Positions 34,514 to 46,113 of a DNA stretch of 64,000 bases are shown here, one piece after another. Position numbers and translations under genes: made by a program. Below the pieces are notes generated by a model. The model saw nothing but the letters and a program-made list of their open reading frames with translations, did not search any database and was not told the origin of the DNA. Source of the stretch: Zingiber officinale (lineage: Eukaryota > Streptophyta > Magnoliopsida > Zingiberales > Zingiberaceae); the NCBI RefSeq assembly GCF_018446385.1, contig NC_056002.1, forward strand, positions 28,258,636 through 28,322,635, given 5' to 3'. Every line of letters begins with the position of its first letter. The first letter of the stretch is position 1.

Positions 34514-35490
34514 GACAAAAAGTCATTGCAATTAGGGCTTGAGGACAACCTTTATGTGGAGGGTTTTGCATCAAATCTTTTTGCAAAGGCAGATAAGCAA
34601 GATCGTGCTGGTCGTGCAGATTTGTATGTGAAGGAACATGTTTCTTTATCATTTTCTTATCTCTCTAGGCATATCTATTAAGACATTTCACTTGCTTTTC
34701 TTAGTCTCACAATGGTTGGGAAATTAAGTACTAGTAATATTACAGGAATACTACAAAAACTTTTTATGCTGCAAGTATCTTTTTTTGAGATACTATATCA
34801 ATTTGGTGGACTTCAGCCTGAAGTAAGTTTTGCACTTTGCCATTTTATAAAGAACTATTTTTTTGGTTCAATATGAGCAAGTAGACTAATTCTGATCATA
34901 CTCTTCTTTCCAGATTGAGCAAAAATAGAAGTATGCAGTTTGGAAAGCTGCAGATATAACGAAAGCTCTTAAAGAAGGCCGGAAACCTGAACCGGGTCCT
35001 CCAGGTGGTGATCCTGATCAATCAATTTCCTCAGGCCTCTCGAGTTACACTTATGTATGCTCTATCACCTGTATTTCATAGCCAAATAAAAAAAAATACA
35101 GAATGTTTCCTTTTTATGAACCATAACATAATATTGTGGAGAGGCTTTTCTTTTGCTTGGTTGGCCTAATAATGTCATGCTTTTTTTTATCTTTTGTTAG
35201 GGCACACAACCAAGCGATGGATTGCCATCTAGTCAGCAATTTGACAATGCATCACCTCAGCATATACACAAGGTCAATTTGAATGTGTAATTTGTGCATC
35301 GCTTGCTACATATTTCTTGCCATAGTATTGTTGAACCTCGTCTATTTTGTTTTTCTTTTTCTTTTTCTGTACATAATTTAGAAGGAAGTGAACATTTTGT
35401 GGATAATTATAGAAATGCTAATTTACCCCCTAAAAATGCTGGTGAGCCACAGGGTTTTAGTCAGGCACCACAGGATTTAAATCTAGAATT
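34514..35490 (+). pseudogene. Captured LIP5/VTA1-like exons inside CACTA 1
   Basis: Separate exons with canonical splice sites encode pieces of the plant LYST-interacting protein 5 (VTA1 family), an ESCRT-III/SKD1 cofactor in multivesicular-body sorting. Exon 34514-34625 includes EDNLYVEGFASNLFAKADKQ. Exon 34746-34822 has TFYAASIFF, then a frameshift and EILYQFGGLQPE. Exon 34914-about 35054 has IEQK, a TAG stop, then YAVWKAADITKALKEGRKPE. Exon 35201-35272 has GTQPSDGLPSSQ, and a possible exon 35382-35490 follows. The amino-terminal start, the frameshift and the stop make it a pseudogene fragment. Confidence 0.82.
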
Positions 35491-36300
35491 AAATCGTAAG
35501 TTAGATTAAATTACAGTTACTTTATCATTTCTTAGTTTTTTTTCTAACTTACATTTGCAATATTTGCATCTCGATTCATTCGATTATGTTCACTTTGTAT
35601 TCAACATGAAGCTAAAAGGTGTTTTGTACATATTAAAGACTCTTTGGTGATTTTTTTAGTTTCAATCTACTGCTCTTTTTAGCATCTTTATCCTGCTATA
35701 ATGTTATTCTTTAAGATTATGTTGCATTGATTTCTAAAAGTCGCATGACATCTCTCTACTCTGTCTTCAAAACTAACGATTTATGTTGTTTCAGGTAATT
35801 ACTGCAGCCATTCCTACTATTGTTTCAAGAGGTTACCATTTATGTTACATAGATAACGCTTTTTGCACTTCTGTTAGATGACTATATCAAATGGTTTTTA
35901 TGGTTATGTAACATTTATGCAGCGCAATTAGAATCACGCGTACAGTTTAGTTTCTAATTTGTAATATATATCTTTATTCGAATAGGTGTCCTCAAGAGTA
36001 TTGGGAAGAATGCTGACAAGCTAAAAAAATGGAGAGACTTTAACAAATTAAGGAGCACTAGGAGCTGTAATCCCTCCTCTTCACCGACATCTAAGTAGAA
36101 AATCTCGTGTTATATTGTTCTACCTTTGTTTTAATAGTGTTATCATTTTGTTGGTTGCTTATGAAATTTTGTTGGTTGCTTATGAAATTTCTTCAGAATG
36201 TTATAGATATAATTTTTGAATGTAAAAAAATTATATATTAAATTTTATTTTGAAATTTAGTATTTTGAATGATTTATAATATTAGAAAATTGTGTATTAA
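35491..36300. other. Right interior of CACTA 1
   Basis: A short spliceable segment near 35985-36099 (SIGKNADKLKKWRDFNKLRS) lies before the subterminal repeats. I do not recognise it. Confidence 0.4.
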
Positions 36301-36859
36301 TTTTTTATATTTTTTTATCTAAAAAAGACAACGGTTTTTCACCGTTGTCGTAGATAGTTTAAAACTGTTGTTGAAGACCCTGTTATTAAAGGTAGACGCT
36401 CAAAGACAACGGTGAAAAACTGTTGTCTTTGAAGGAAAAGACAACAATTTTTCACCGTTGTAAAAATGTTGTCTTTGCCTTCAAAGACAACGGTTAAAAA
36501 CTGTTGTCTTTAGGCACTCCTTTTAGCAACACGACCTTTAACAACAGTTCAAAATGGGCTACGACAACAGTGAAAAACCGTTGTTGTTAGGCTTTTTTCT
36601 TGTAGTGACTTCCCAATCAAGTATCCAGTCAATCTTGACCTACTTAACTCTTTTTTACATTAAATTGGTCAACCTTGACCAATCTCTCCAAATGGACAAT
36701 TGCTCTCCAAATGGACAATTGCTCCTACAATCTCTATACATTGTCAAGATAATCTTCATATATTGTCAAACATCAACACTCACTGATTACGACTCAAGTT
36801 TGAGCTAATTCAAGCTTAATCAAGTTGGTTAACCTTGACCTAGGGAAATTGCACCAACA

Positions 36860-38959
36860 ATATCTCCATTTTTTTTTATGTTTGACAATACATTTAAGTT
36901 AGGCTAATCCGATAGTCTCAATCTCTTCTTCATGCCAAAGTATGAATGAGAGTTTCCCTTCATTCTCTCCCTTTCCTAGAGTGCAAACTCTCCCTTAGGG
37001 TAATGAAGGTGTAACTTAAGCCCTACATTCTTCCCCTTTGGCACATATCAAAAACTCTCCTCTTGAAGAGTTATCTCCATGTTATACACAATCTCATTTG
37101 TTGTTCACAACATCACAATGAAGGTCTCATACCCTTCACTGTCTCCAATGCTTATCCTTGAGCATTAACACTCAAACAATGAAGATATCTACTCTTCCAT
37201 TGTTTTTCAATGCTCAACCTTGAACATTTACTATAACGAAGGTTTTACAACTTTTAGTGGTTTCAAAATTATTTTCATATCTTTAAGGAGTAGCTCCCCC
37301 TCAAAACATACTCCAAACTTATGTTATTGCGCCAACAATGACTTGGAGTTCCTAAAACTTTAGGAAACCCAAAATTTAAAGTTTTGAGGTCAAAAATTTA
37401 ATAATGAAACTAAACCTCATCCTAAACTTCAACTTAGTTTTCTTTAATCAATCCGCTCTTGTTTCATCAAGAACACTATCCTTAAATGCTCAAAAATGAA
37501 TTTCATAGGGTTAGGAATGGTTAATGTGACTAAAAATAGCTTAATGGGTTGAAATCAGACATTTACAGTCAAAATCAGCCTTTTTAATTGATTGAAGTTG
37601 GGACTCAATCGATTGAAGCCAATCAATTGATCCATTGATTGATTTCGCAAGCTTGTGTTGGTGGAAAATGCCCTTGAATTGATCACTTGATCAATCCAGG
37701 CAGGGTCAATTGATCGATTAATCGATTCTGTGAGCTTCTGCTCACGAAAAAACCTAGTTCAATCGATCGGCTGATCAATTGAACTCTCCCAATCAGTCGG
37801 CTGAACAATTGGGTTTCTGATTTCTTGAAATTAAATTTCAACTAAAATTCAGAAATGCCCCAATAATTCTACAAAATTCTAAAAATTATGAAAACTCTTG
37901 TAGATATTATTTAAGACATATACTATCAAGGATAAATAGTTTTCTAAGATAATGATTTATATTTTAAAAAATTGGCACAAAATTGGAAACTCTTGAAAAC
38001 TTCAGTGATTTTCTCTAGTTTGTATCAGACTTTTCAATGATGATTACTATATAGTCTATACCAAGGTTTTTTAAAAAATAATTTGAAATAATTTTCAGAA
38101 CTAATTTCCAACCATGTTCTTTGGGCTAAATGCACAAGACTTGTACATTAGTTTTCACAATTATTAGATAACACATAACTAAGTGTTTTGATGAAACTAA
38201 AACTTAAATAAATATACTAAATTAACATCTTGAGTCTAGTTTATATTTCTAACACCTCACTTGTATCTAATGTGTACTAAAATATATACAAGTCATCTTA
38301 TAGTCTTTGTGAGATATAGACTTTGGTTTTACTCTAAACTAAGGAATCATGCATATTTAGGCATTTTGAAGATTATGATCATCCACCTAGTATGCCACTT
38401 GTTGATAAGTTCCCTTACCACACTTGTTGGTAAATGTCATTGTCCTTAATTACAAGGAATTTAAAATAATACATGATGACTTATGACATACATCAAAATG
38501 AATAATTTTCGAAAGAAAAATATATTATAACTATATGATGTATGTATGACATGACATGATATTTTGTTATATTTTTCATAATAAAATGAATGCGAAATAT
38601 GATGTCATGACATATGATGGGCAAACAATTATGAAAATTTAGTATATATATATACCTCAATTCTCTATCTAAGTATCCCTAATTATTTGCTAAATTAAAA
38701 ATAAGTCCTAGATTGCTCCTTTCTCTCCTAAGAAAATGCAAAAATCTCAACTGGACATTTCTTTGATTCTTTCCTATTTGTTCCAATTTAAATTAAGTCT
38801 AATTTCTCAAAATTTGCCACAATTTACTCTTTTAAAGAGTAAATACTTTAATCCTTCTCATTTTAAAAGAGTACAACTACTTTGAAAATATGCTCCAAGT
38901 GTCAACTTCACCAAGGTTGGGTTAAGTACCCTTTTAATTAGAGTTGACACTCTCTAGAC
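36860..38959 (-). other. 3' noncoding region of element F
   Basis: It begins with the minus-strand polypurine tract (AAAAAAAAATGGAGATA at 36861-36878) and includes the palindrome array at 37585-37815. It is AT-rich with no pol. Confidence 0.65.
37585..37815. repeat. Internal CAATCGATTG-type palindrome array (element F)
   Basis: CAATCGATTG, CAATCAATTGATC, CAATTGATCGATTAATCG, CAATCGATCGGCTGATCAA and similar words recur. The same family of motifs fills the intact LTR at 46590-46975. Confidence 0.82.
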
Positions 38960-39743
38960 CCATCTAGGGTGTAGAGAATATACTCACAGGAACCTAAAAT
39001 CGATTGGTGCTCCTTGGGTGTTTTAGATATTCACTAGGGATAACTTCCCTAGTTACCTTCCTCATGACCTTCCTAGGCTTCTTAAAAGCCTTGGTCATGC
39101 TAGACTCCTCTAGATCAACTATAGAGATAACTTTCCTTGTGATCTCCTTGGTGACTTTCTTAGGCTTCTTTGAAGCCTTAGTCACATTGGTATTTTCAAA
39201 AATACTTCTAGGGATAACTTTCCTTGTATCTTTGACTTGACCCCTAGACCGAGGATTAGTTCCATAACTATATAGAACCCTATGGCACGAGGTCATATCC
39301 TTCTTAGCCTTAGATTTGTATCCCAAACCTATATGTCATAGGATGACTCTTGCGTTCCTAAACCTAGGTTTTTATGCTTGGAACCATATTTTTCATTTGT
39401 GATTTTCCTAAGAGTCCTCTCTAATTTGTCAAGTCTTGATCTCAAGATTTGATTTTCTTTCCATAATTCCTCAACCTTAGATTTTCCATTAAAACCTTGA
39501 TTTTTCTTTTTCTTAGGCATATATCTAAAATCCTTAGAGTTATTGCTTAAGTTGTTATCTACATTTTTAACCTTAGGTTGAATTGTCTTAGCATGATATG
39601 CTACATATTTCTCCTTAATCCTATCATGCTTTCTATTCTCATGATAGATAGCACTGAAATGATATAAATTATTTCTAGCATGCTTTCTATCATTACTCAA
39701 AGGAATTGTTTCAATAAATGATATCTTGGGTTTCCCCTTAGAA
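38960..39743 (-). pseudogene. Gag, C-terminal part (element F)
   Basis: Frame 39700-39329 contains the gag coiled coil (VEELWKENQILRSRLDKLER), like that of element A. 39326-38994 continues in the next frame as a lysine-rich repeat (KKPKKVTKEITRKVI; KKPRKVMRKVTREVI). Stops and a frameshift break it. CACTA 2 separates it from the N-terminal part at 45066-45989. Confidence 0.72.
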
Positions 39744-40364
39744 CACTACAAGAAAAACCCTCATAGACATCGGTAGAACAACAACAGTTTTAAGCAAAAA
39801 ACGATGTCTTTAAGTATTTTACACCGATTTTTCCAAAAATCGGTGTCTATGAGCGTAAATTTTCGCTCATAGACATCTGTTTTTTAGGCGATGTCTATGA
39901 GCGCCTTTTTTTCATTAATAGACACCGATTTTAATAGCGATTTTTAAAACCCGGTGTTAATAAACCAAAATAAAATATTTTAATTTTCCCACCAGCCAAA
40001 ATTTGCAACACTTCACAAAGTTCCCTCCAAACCTAAACCTATATCACGCTCCTTCCTCCGACCATCTCTCTCAGCCTAAACCTAAACCTAAAACCTTCGA
40101 CCATCTCTCTCAGCCTCATCTCCCTCTTCCCCTTCCTAGATCGACGCCCCTTCCTCTCTCTCAGCCTCAAGACACAACGCCCTTGTTTCTCCGTCCAATC
40201 ACACCGCATCTCCTCCAACTCCTCCCTTTGGGTGAGAAGAGGAAGCCTTCTTCGCATTTTGGTATGTTTTTTTTCCACAACACTTGTTTTTATATTCCGC
40301 AGTCAAAGACTTAGCTCTCCTTCTTGCCTTCCCAAATCCGTCGGGTTTCTCCTTCCCAATCGCC

Positions 40365-40829
40365 ATGTCCTCCTCCATCCTCCTCCTCCTTTCTCTCTTC
40401 TTCCCTTCCTCCCTCTCCGCGGCGGTGACTGCCCAATCGTCAGCCTCGCCATCCAACAGCTCCACTGTCTACGACATCCTCCAGGAGTACAACCTCCCTC
40501 CCGACATCCTCCTCGACACCGTCAAGTCTTTCTCCGTCACTTCCAATGGCTACTTCGTCATCGATCTCTACGGAGAGTGCTACGTCAACTTTGAGTATGT
40601 CGTCTACTACGCCTCGCGCGTGTCTGGCTTCCTCAGCTACGACTCCATCTCCAACCTCGAGGGTGTCCAGATCTGGAACTATCTCATCTGGTACGGTGTC
40701 AGCTACATCAAGGTCGACCTCCCCTACTCCGATTTCATCTACATCCAGTTCGGTTGGGTCACTCGCAAGCTCGACATTGACCAGTTCCAGCACATACACT
40801 CTTGCAGAGGGAATCTCTCTCTGTTTTAG
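40365..40829 (+). CDS. Captured DUF538-family gene inside CACTA 2
   Basis: The frame is open from 40284, but ATG 40365 gives a typical signal peptide (MSSSILLLLSLFFPSSLSAA). The next about 130 residues match the plant DUF538 family: TVYDILQEYNLPPDILLDT, CYVNFEYVVYYASRVSG, GFLSYDSISNLEGVQIW, VDLPYSDFIYIQFGWV. The natural C-terminus seems altered after QFQHIHSC, where the frame runs into a stop. It is about 154 residues, close to family length, with no intron visible. DUF538 proteins have no firmly established biochemical role. It could be expressed, but position in a transposon suggests transduplication. Confidence 0.75.
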   Translation: MSSSILLLLSLFFPSSLSAAVTAQSSASPSNSSTVYDILQEYNLPPDILLDTVKSFSVTSNGYFVIDLYGECYVNFEYVVYYASRVSGFLSYDSISNLEGVQIWNYLIWYGVSYIKVDLPYSDFIYIQFGWVTRKLDIDQFQHIHSCRGNLSLF

Positions 40830-42051
40830 TGCGCCAAGAAGGTTGCCCGTTCAGCGTTCGAGGTAATGCCACTGTGTAGTTTCTGTGTTTACAATCGATT
40901 TACTTTAGTCCATGAGTCAGAGAGACTTTCCAAGTAGCAAAGGTTGCAGGGAGAATTTAAAAGGGCTTATTTTATCCTTGCTTGATAGAGAAACTAAAAA
41001 CAATCCAGCTGGACTTCATTGATTCAATGTTCTTGTGAACAAGTGGAACGATGTCTTTAGTAGTATGAGAATTATAGACTCCGTCGGTCTAACTTTGAAC
41101 TAAATCTTGCTAACAAAACCAAAAAAAAAAGAAGAGAGAAATAGATAATCCTAGTAGTTTTTTCAATGTTCTTTTTGTCATTTAGTATAATTCAGGGAAA
41201 TATTGAAGTATAGTCCTGAAATTGGTCAAAGAGAATCTCTTCCATAGATCTTGTTTCTTACGAAGTGTTTTTCTTTTCATTAGTGTTATTATAGATCTAT
41301 CAAAACTTTTATAGGGATTTTTCTTATCTTTCATAATATTTTTTTTTAAAAAAATCAAATTTATCTTAACATATCCCACAACTGTTAAGTCGATGATGTA
41401 GAAAATGTAGATCAGCCTCTTTAACTACATTGCTTGTCAACTGAGGATAAACTTGCAACGTTAAATTAGTGGAAAATGGAAATACCTTACTTACCCCTGA
41501 ATCCCTAACCCCACAGCTGTTGAAACCCTCCCTCGACTTTGCTGGTGCCAGCCTCAACAACATCTAGCTTGACTCCCTGCTGGCGTATTACCTCAATGGT
41601 GACTTTGCCTTCCTTGCCAACTTCACAAATCATTTATTAATTAACTCTTTTTAATGTTTTCATAGATATGGAATTCCATAGGTTGTAATAGATTTATTAA
41701 TTAACCCTTTATTTTATGCAAGTATGTCTATGATGGGGAATTTTGTTATTGGTTATATATTGAACCATTTTTTTCCATTTCAGAATATTTTTGTTCCCCA
41801 ACTTTGAGCAAGTCATGTGAAAGAAAGAACCATACTGCCCTTTTTTACAAGAATTTTTGTAAGAAAGCAGTTGCAATCAACATGAGTTGTAAATTTTACA
41901 TATACTGCTTTATGCATTTCATTATACACTCTAGTCGGTGAACTTCAATTTGTCCATGGAGTATGTAAGTTTGGCATGCACTATTTATTCCCTTGGAAAA
42001 ATGCTTGAAATTAACAGAATTTAATCTTTATCGTACATAATTTCCATTCAG
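40830..42051. other. CACTA 2 interior without a clear gene
   Basis: AT-rich. Possibly intron or flank of captured genes. No confident coding stretch. Confidence 0.45.
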
Positions 42052-42910
42052 GATGACAACAGATATAACTCAAGTAGAGATGCACATTTAAATCTCAAAC
42101 GTGCAGAAAAAGCTCACATATTGGTTAACAAGATTCCAGGTATGATTTGCACAACCTTGATAAATTTAATTTTAGGTAAAATAATGGCATATAGCCATGA
42201 GGTAAGGAATGTATCCGATCCACCTGGTGAAATAGGTTTGCTTTTTGAGTAATTATGATGATTTTCTTTTTTGTCTCCCTTTTACATATTTAACATACAC
42301 TTGGTACTTGGACACTTTACAGTGGCTGCTTGTGACTTGTTGATTATTTTTTACGTTTATGTGCCTTATCTGACAATTCTCATGACTTGCCTTGAAACAA
42401 GGTAGTAGTAAATTCTATAATTGTGTGAGTGTAGCTGATGAGTAACTTTTGATTACAAAATGTGTATTATAACCAAGTTAAGGGATTTTTTCTTCCCTTC
42501 AAATGGAATCCAAATTAGTCCTTTTGCCGTTTGGATACAGAGAAACTAGGAGAAAAAGTGTTAATTATCAGAAGGCTAACTTGTCATATTAACACGAGGA
42601 TCAATTTGAAACTGTTCAACCCTGAGCCTAAAAGTTTATGTTAGCATGTATGCCATTTGAATGCTAATTTATGGGTTTTTTTTAGATTGTTCTGTTAGCT
42701 GAGTGGCGCTAATAATTCTAAATTATCTACACCACAACTAACTTTGCATTGGACTGATAAAGTGATAAAGCATTTTAAAGTCTCTCTTTCCATGTATAAT
42801 AATTAAATTCTTTGTTGTTGTAGCTCTTGTTGATACTCTGGTCGGTAAAACTCATGCTTGGGAGGAGGATCGTGGCATGCTATTCATGTATGACAGTGTT
42901 CCGCTCCTCT
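42052..42910 (+). pseudogene. Captured MAP65-like exons
   Basis: Two exons with canonical splice sites encode part of a 65-kDa microtubule-associated protein (PRC1/Ase1 family), which bundles antiparallel microtubules. Exon 42052-42139 contains RYNSSRDAHLNLKRAEKAHI then LVNKIPG, and the second exon from 42824 contains LVDTLVGKTHAWEEDRG then MLFMYDSVPLLS. Only this short internal piece is present; the reading then passes into unrelated sequence. It is a gene fragment, not a full gene. Confidence 0.8.
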
Positions 42911-43099
42911 CAGAGTGTCCATCTCAAATAAGCTCAGGGCCTATGTGGAAGAAAAATACAGCAAAGTTAGAGTTCGAAAGGGGGGATTTGTTTTCATTCA
43001 TGGCATTGAAACAGATTCTGTGGCTTCAATGAGATCCAAGGGGGACAGTGATAGCTTGTTGCCGATCCAAGTTTGGGTTGAAATAGTAAAAGGTTTGAG
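42911..43099 (+). pseudogene. Unidentified captured exon
   Basis: An open segment ending at a GTATGC donor near 43100 encodes RAYVEEKYSKVRVRKGGFVF then IHGIETDSVASM. It looks like a conserved protein, but I cannot name the family. It directly adjoins the MAP65 piece, suggesting fusion of two captured genes. Confidence 0.5.
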
Positions 43100-43570
43100 G
43101 TATGCAGAACTCCTTTGTAGAGATACAAGTTTATAGAGTGAAGCCATGCTATCTACAATAAGTTCAGTCAAGTGGAAGAAACAGTCAAGAACAAAGTATA
43201 CATGGATGACACTACTGCCATCATGTAGGATCTATAATCTAGACATGAATGACACTTTACTAGATGTTAACTCATGTGCACACTTTAACTACTAGATCAG
43301 TACACATAAGATGGGTGATTTTCAGCTCATGAATAAAGAATCCAAGACAATATAATCTTATAGTTCCCTTTGTGATGGTGGTAATGTATCCTTGCTTTGC
43401 ATAGAAAATTTAGTTCAATGTCTAATTCATATAGTACTTGTTCTTGATGGTCTGCAGAAGAATACTTACTCTTGGAAAGTGAATTTAGAATTCTGTGTCC
43501 TATTCTTATGGATATCAAATCTTCAAGAATTGATTTCATATTAGATACATCTTATTAGCTTGTAGAAACA

Positions 43571-43842
43571 GGGGTGTGAAGCCTCTCTTTGTCATCCCAC
43601 ATGAGAAAGTGAGGGAGGATGTAGAGGAAGTGGTCGGAGATGACACACATATCCTCTTCATTACCACTCCTGGCCAGGTATCCTAAATCTAATTACTTAT
43701 CCTCTTCTATATTTCAATGCATTCAGTACTAATTTGCTTTGCAATTGCATCCTTAGCTAGCAGCTCTCGTTGATGATGCAATCAGAGTAATTGCCACAAA
43801 CACTGCTGCCCTGCAACTCGCTAATGCTGGCAACAAACCGAG
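43571..43842 (+). pseudogene. Two further unidentified captured exons
   Basis: The exon ending near 43678 (GVKPLFVIPHEKVREDVEEV, then ILFITTPGQ) is followed, after an intron with GTATCC donor and CTTAG acceptor, by LAALVDDAIRVIATNTAALQ and LANAGNKPR before GTCATT. The composition and splice sites are gene-like. The family is not recognised. Confidence 0.5.
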
Positions 43843-44740
43843 GTCATTTTTTCTTAACTCTGTGTTCAATCCTTTTATTTGGTTATCTAGGCCTTTAAGT
43901 TGTGATTTAAGTAAAAGGTGTGTGAAGGATAACTATGGTATTACTAGCAATATAAGCTAATTGGTGAGTTAAGATTAATATTGTCAGAGCCCCAGTTAGT
44001 TGAACCTTTGGGATACAACACACTTTGAAATTGTATTACAACAATGTTAATGTCTTACAACAATTATAAGTTATTGGGGGATGGAGGCTCAAGGGCTTCC
44101 TTTATATATCTTTCTGAAAAAACAATCACAAAATTGCATTTGCTAACTATTTAGATCAATTATACACAATTTTGTGAGAACTTGTGGAAAGAATAATATT
44201 CTTGATGATTTGTTCAGCATTGTTCTGATGGTGATATTCTAGGACTTCTACAGCATGTATTATTCTTCTATTTTTGTTCTTTGCTGTAGTTAAGTATACC
44301 AAATGATACTTTTGTTTGACAGATTAGAACAGTGGATGTTTTAACTCAGAAAACTAGGCATTTGAAGGTGCAAAGTGGTGAGATTAGGGAAATGAAAGGC
44401 GCAAGAAGAATGAAGCAGTATAGCAAGTTGAACAGATTCTGATTCTCATAATTTAATGTAGCCTCAGCTTGATTTTTGACTCACGATGTTCTACCTTGAT
44501 GTGTTGTTAAAAGAATGTTCTACTTTGATTTTGATATCTATTAGCTTTTGATGTAAAAAGAATGTTTGTGTATTTTATGAATACTGTTGTAAGAAGAATA
44601 TATATGTAATTTGTGAATAATATTTGTGTATTTTATAGATACTGTTGAATGAAGAATATTTGTGTAATTTGTGAATATTTGTGTATTTTCTTGGTTACTG
44701 TTGGTTTTTCACTGTTTCGGGAATCAAATTTGTGTTGGTA
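43843..44740. other. Right interior of CACTA 2
   Basis: It includes a last possible exon after TTTGACAG (44324-44440: TVDVLTQKTRHLKVQSGEIR … TGA) and a run of GAATATTTGTGTATTTT-like repeats (44560-44700). Product unknown. Confidence 0.45.
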
Positions 44741-45065
44741 AAAAATACTGATATTACATCGGTTTTCCACCGCTGCAAAACCGGTGTCATTAACTAATAT
44801 TACATCGGTCATATAGCGCTGCCAAAACAGGTGTTATTACCATATAATATTACATCAGTTTTACACCGTCGATGAAACGGTGTCGTTAAGTGATACTACA
44901 CCGGTTAATAACCGATTCGAAAACCGGTGTCGTTAAGTGATACTACACCGGTTTTAACCCGATGTCTAAAATGGCAGACCTTTTACATCGCCTTCATAGA
45001 CATTGGTCGAAAATGTAATAGACACCGGTGGAAAACCGATGTCTATAAGGGTTTTTGTTGTAATG

Positions 45066-45989
45066 GAAGCTCCCCATTGACTTGAGCTTTCTCCTTTGAG
45101 TTTGGTCAGTTTCTTTCCCTTTGGAAATTAGCTCCGGTAATGCCCATTTTGATTACAAGAGAAGCACATAATGTGCTCCTTGCCTTTTCGTTCCATGGAA
45201 CCAACTTCCTTGGCTTCTCCTTGCCCTTTGGTGCCACTTGACCCTTCTTCTTGGCTAATTTGGGACACTTACTCTTATAGTGTCCTTTCTCCCTAGACTC
45301 AAAGAAAATAATATGATCTTTCTTATTCCAACTTGAAATTGTTATGCCTTTGTTTGTAGGGGTTATACTTGATCCTCCATTTGACCTAGAAGTAGAAGCT
45401 CCTTTTTACTCCGGTGTCAATGAATGGCGCTCCCCTCAATCCTAGAGGTGGAGGTTTTTTCATCTTCATCCTCTTGCACATGAAACAAAGAGTATGCTCC
45501 CTCTTTATCTTTTTGGTTGCACTCCTTTAAGGATGAAATTTTTTGGACTTCTTCTTCTTCCAATGTTGAGCACCTCTCAACCTCGGAGTCCTCTTCTTGA
45601 TGATCCAATGAGTTGTCCTCTTTGGATTTTTCTTGACTTGGTGTAGTGGAGGGTTTTTTATGGATCTTCGTCAACTTACTCCAAAGCACCTTGGCATCTT
45701 TGTATTCCCCTATCTTGCTCAAGATGTCACTAGGCAATAAATTGACCAATAACTTGGTCACTTTATCATTGGCCTCACATCTTTGAACTTGCTTCTGACC
45801 CCATTTGCTCCTTTTAATGCTCTTGCCCTTATCATTTGTTGGAGCTTGAAATCCTTCAATTAGAGTAAACCATTGCTCTATCTCCATCATGAAGAAGTTT
45901 TCGATTCTTGATTTCCAAGAATCAAAGCTTGTTGATGTGAATGATGGAGGCACCTTTGTGTCAAATCCGAGTCCATCTCGGAATTCCAT
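45066..45989 (-). pseudogene. Gag, N-terminal part (element F)
   Basis: ATG at 45989 opens a copia gag frame (SFDSWKSRIENFFMMEIEQW; LLPSDILSKIGEYKDAKVLW) that ends at a stop at 45417. Beyond that the homology continues to 45066 with stops. Two zinc-knuckle remnants are seen: FFESREKGHYKSKC (first two cysteines changed, near 45270) and CFSCNQNGHYRS followed by a stop where the last cysteine belongs (near 45130). It joins 39743-38960 across CACTA 2. Confidence 0.82.
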
Positions 45990-46101
45990 TTTGAAGTTGA
46001 GCTCCTCTTGATGAAGCCTTTGACTTGTTGAAATTTGGATTCAACTTCTTTTTACTCTATCTTATTTCCCTTCCGATGATGAGTCTGGTGAAGAGCGGCT
46101 T

Positions 46102-46113
46102 GCTCTGATACCA
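46102..46113 (-). promoter_or_regulatory. Primer-binding site of element F
   Basis: GCTCTGATACCA lies two bases before the LTR start at 46116. Confidence 0.9.

Larger units (their letters stand above)
32790..36608. mobile_element. CACTA (En/Spm) transposon 1, non-autonomous
   Basis: The ends are CACTACAAGAAATTTT and …TTTTTTCTTGTAGTG, flanked by ACT on both sides, the 3-bp duplication usual for CACTA elements. Subterminal regions are packed with AAGACAACAGTTTTT / CACCGTTGTC units in both directions. No transposase is recognisable. The interior carries exons of a host gene. The sister LTR (near 47615) shows the empty site CATTGGACTTTTCAGTCAAG, which confirms insertion. Confidence 0.93.
31933..36859 (-). 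repeat. 3' LTR of element F, split by CACTA 1 and partly deleted
   Basis: Without the 3.8-kb CACTA insertion it is about 1105 bp, against 1747 bp for the other LTR. The difference is a deletion between AGAGATGTGAG (near 32330) and AATCATAACCTACTTGG, which removes the palindrome-rich 640 bp seen at 46514-47150. Confidence 0.88.
39744..45065. mobile_element. CACTA transposon 2, non-autonomous
   Basis: The left end CACTACAAGAAAAACCCTC mirrors the right end GGGTTTTTGTTGTAATG, which has two changes from a perfect inverted repeat. GAA flanks both sides. Subterminal arrays use ACACCGAT/ATCGGTGT and ACCGGTGTC words at both ends (39790-39960, 44750-45060). It lies inside gag of element F: the flanks CCCCTTAGAA and GAAGCTCCCC join to a phrase that also occurs in gag of A near 10590. 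It carries several host-gene segments and no visible transposase. Confidence 0.92.

Noticed and set aside
36554..36808. 84-codon frame at the right end of CACTA 1
   Set aside because: Crosses the transposon border into the LTR of F, so cannot be an original gene.
32790..45065. One single large CACTA from 32790 to 45065
   Set aside because: The two have different subterminal repeats, each has both ends and its own target duplication (ACT, GAA).
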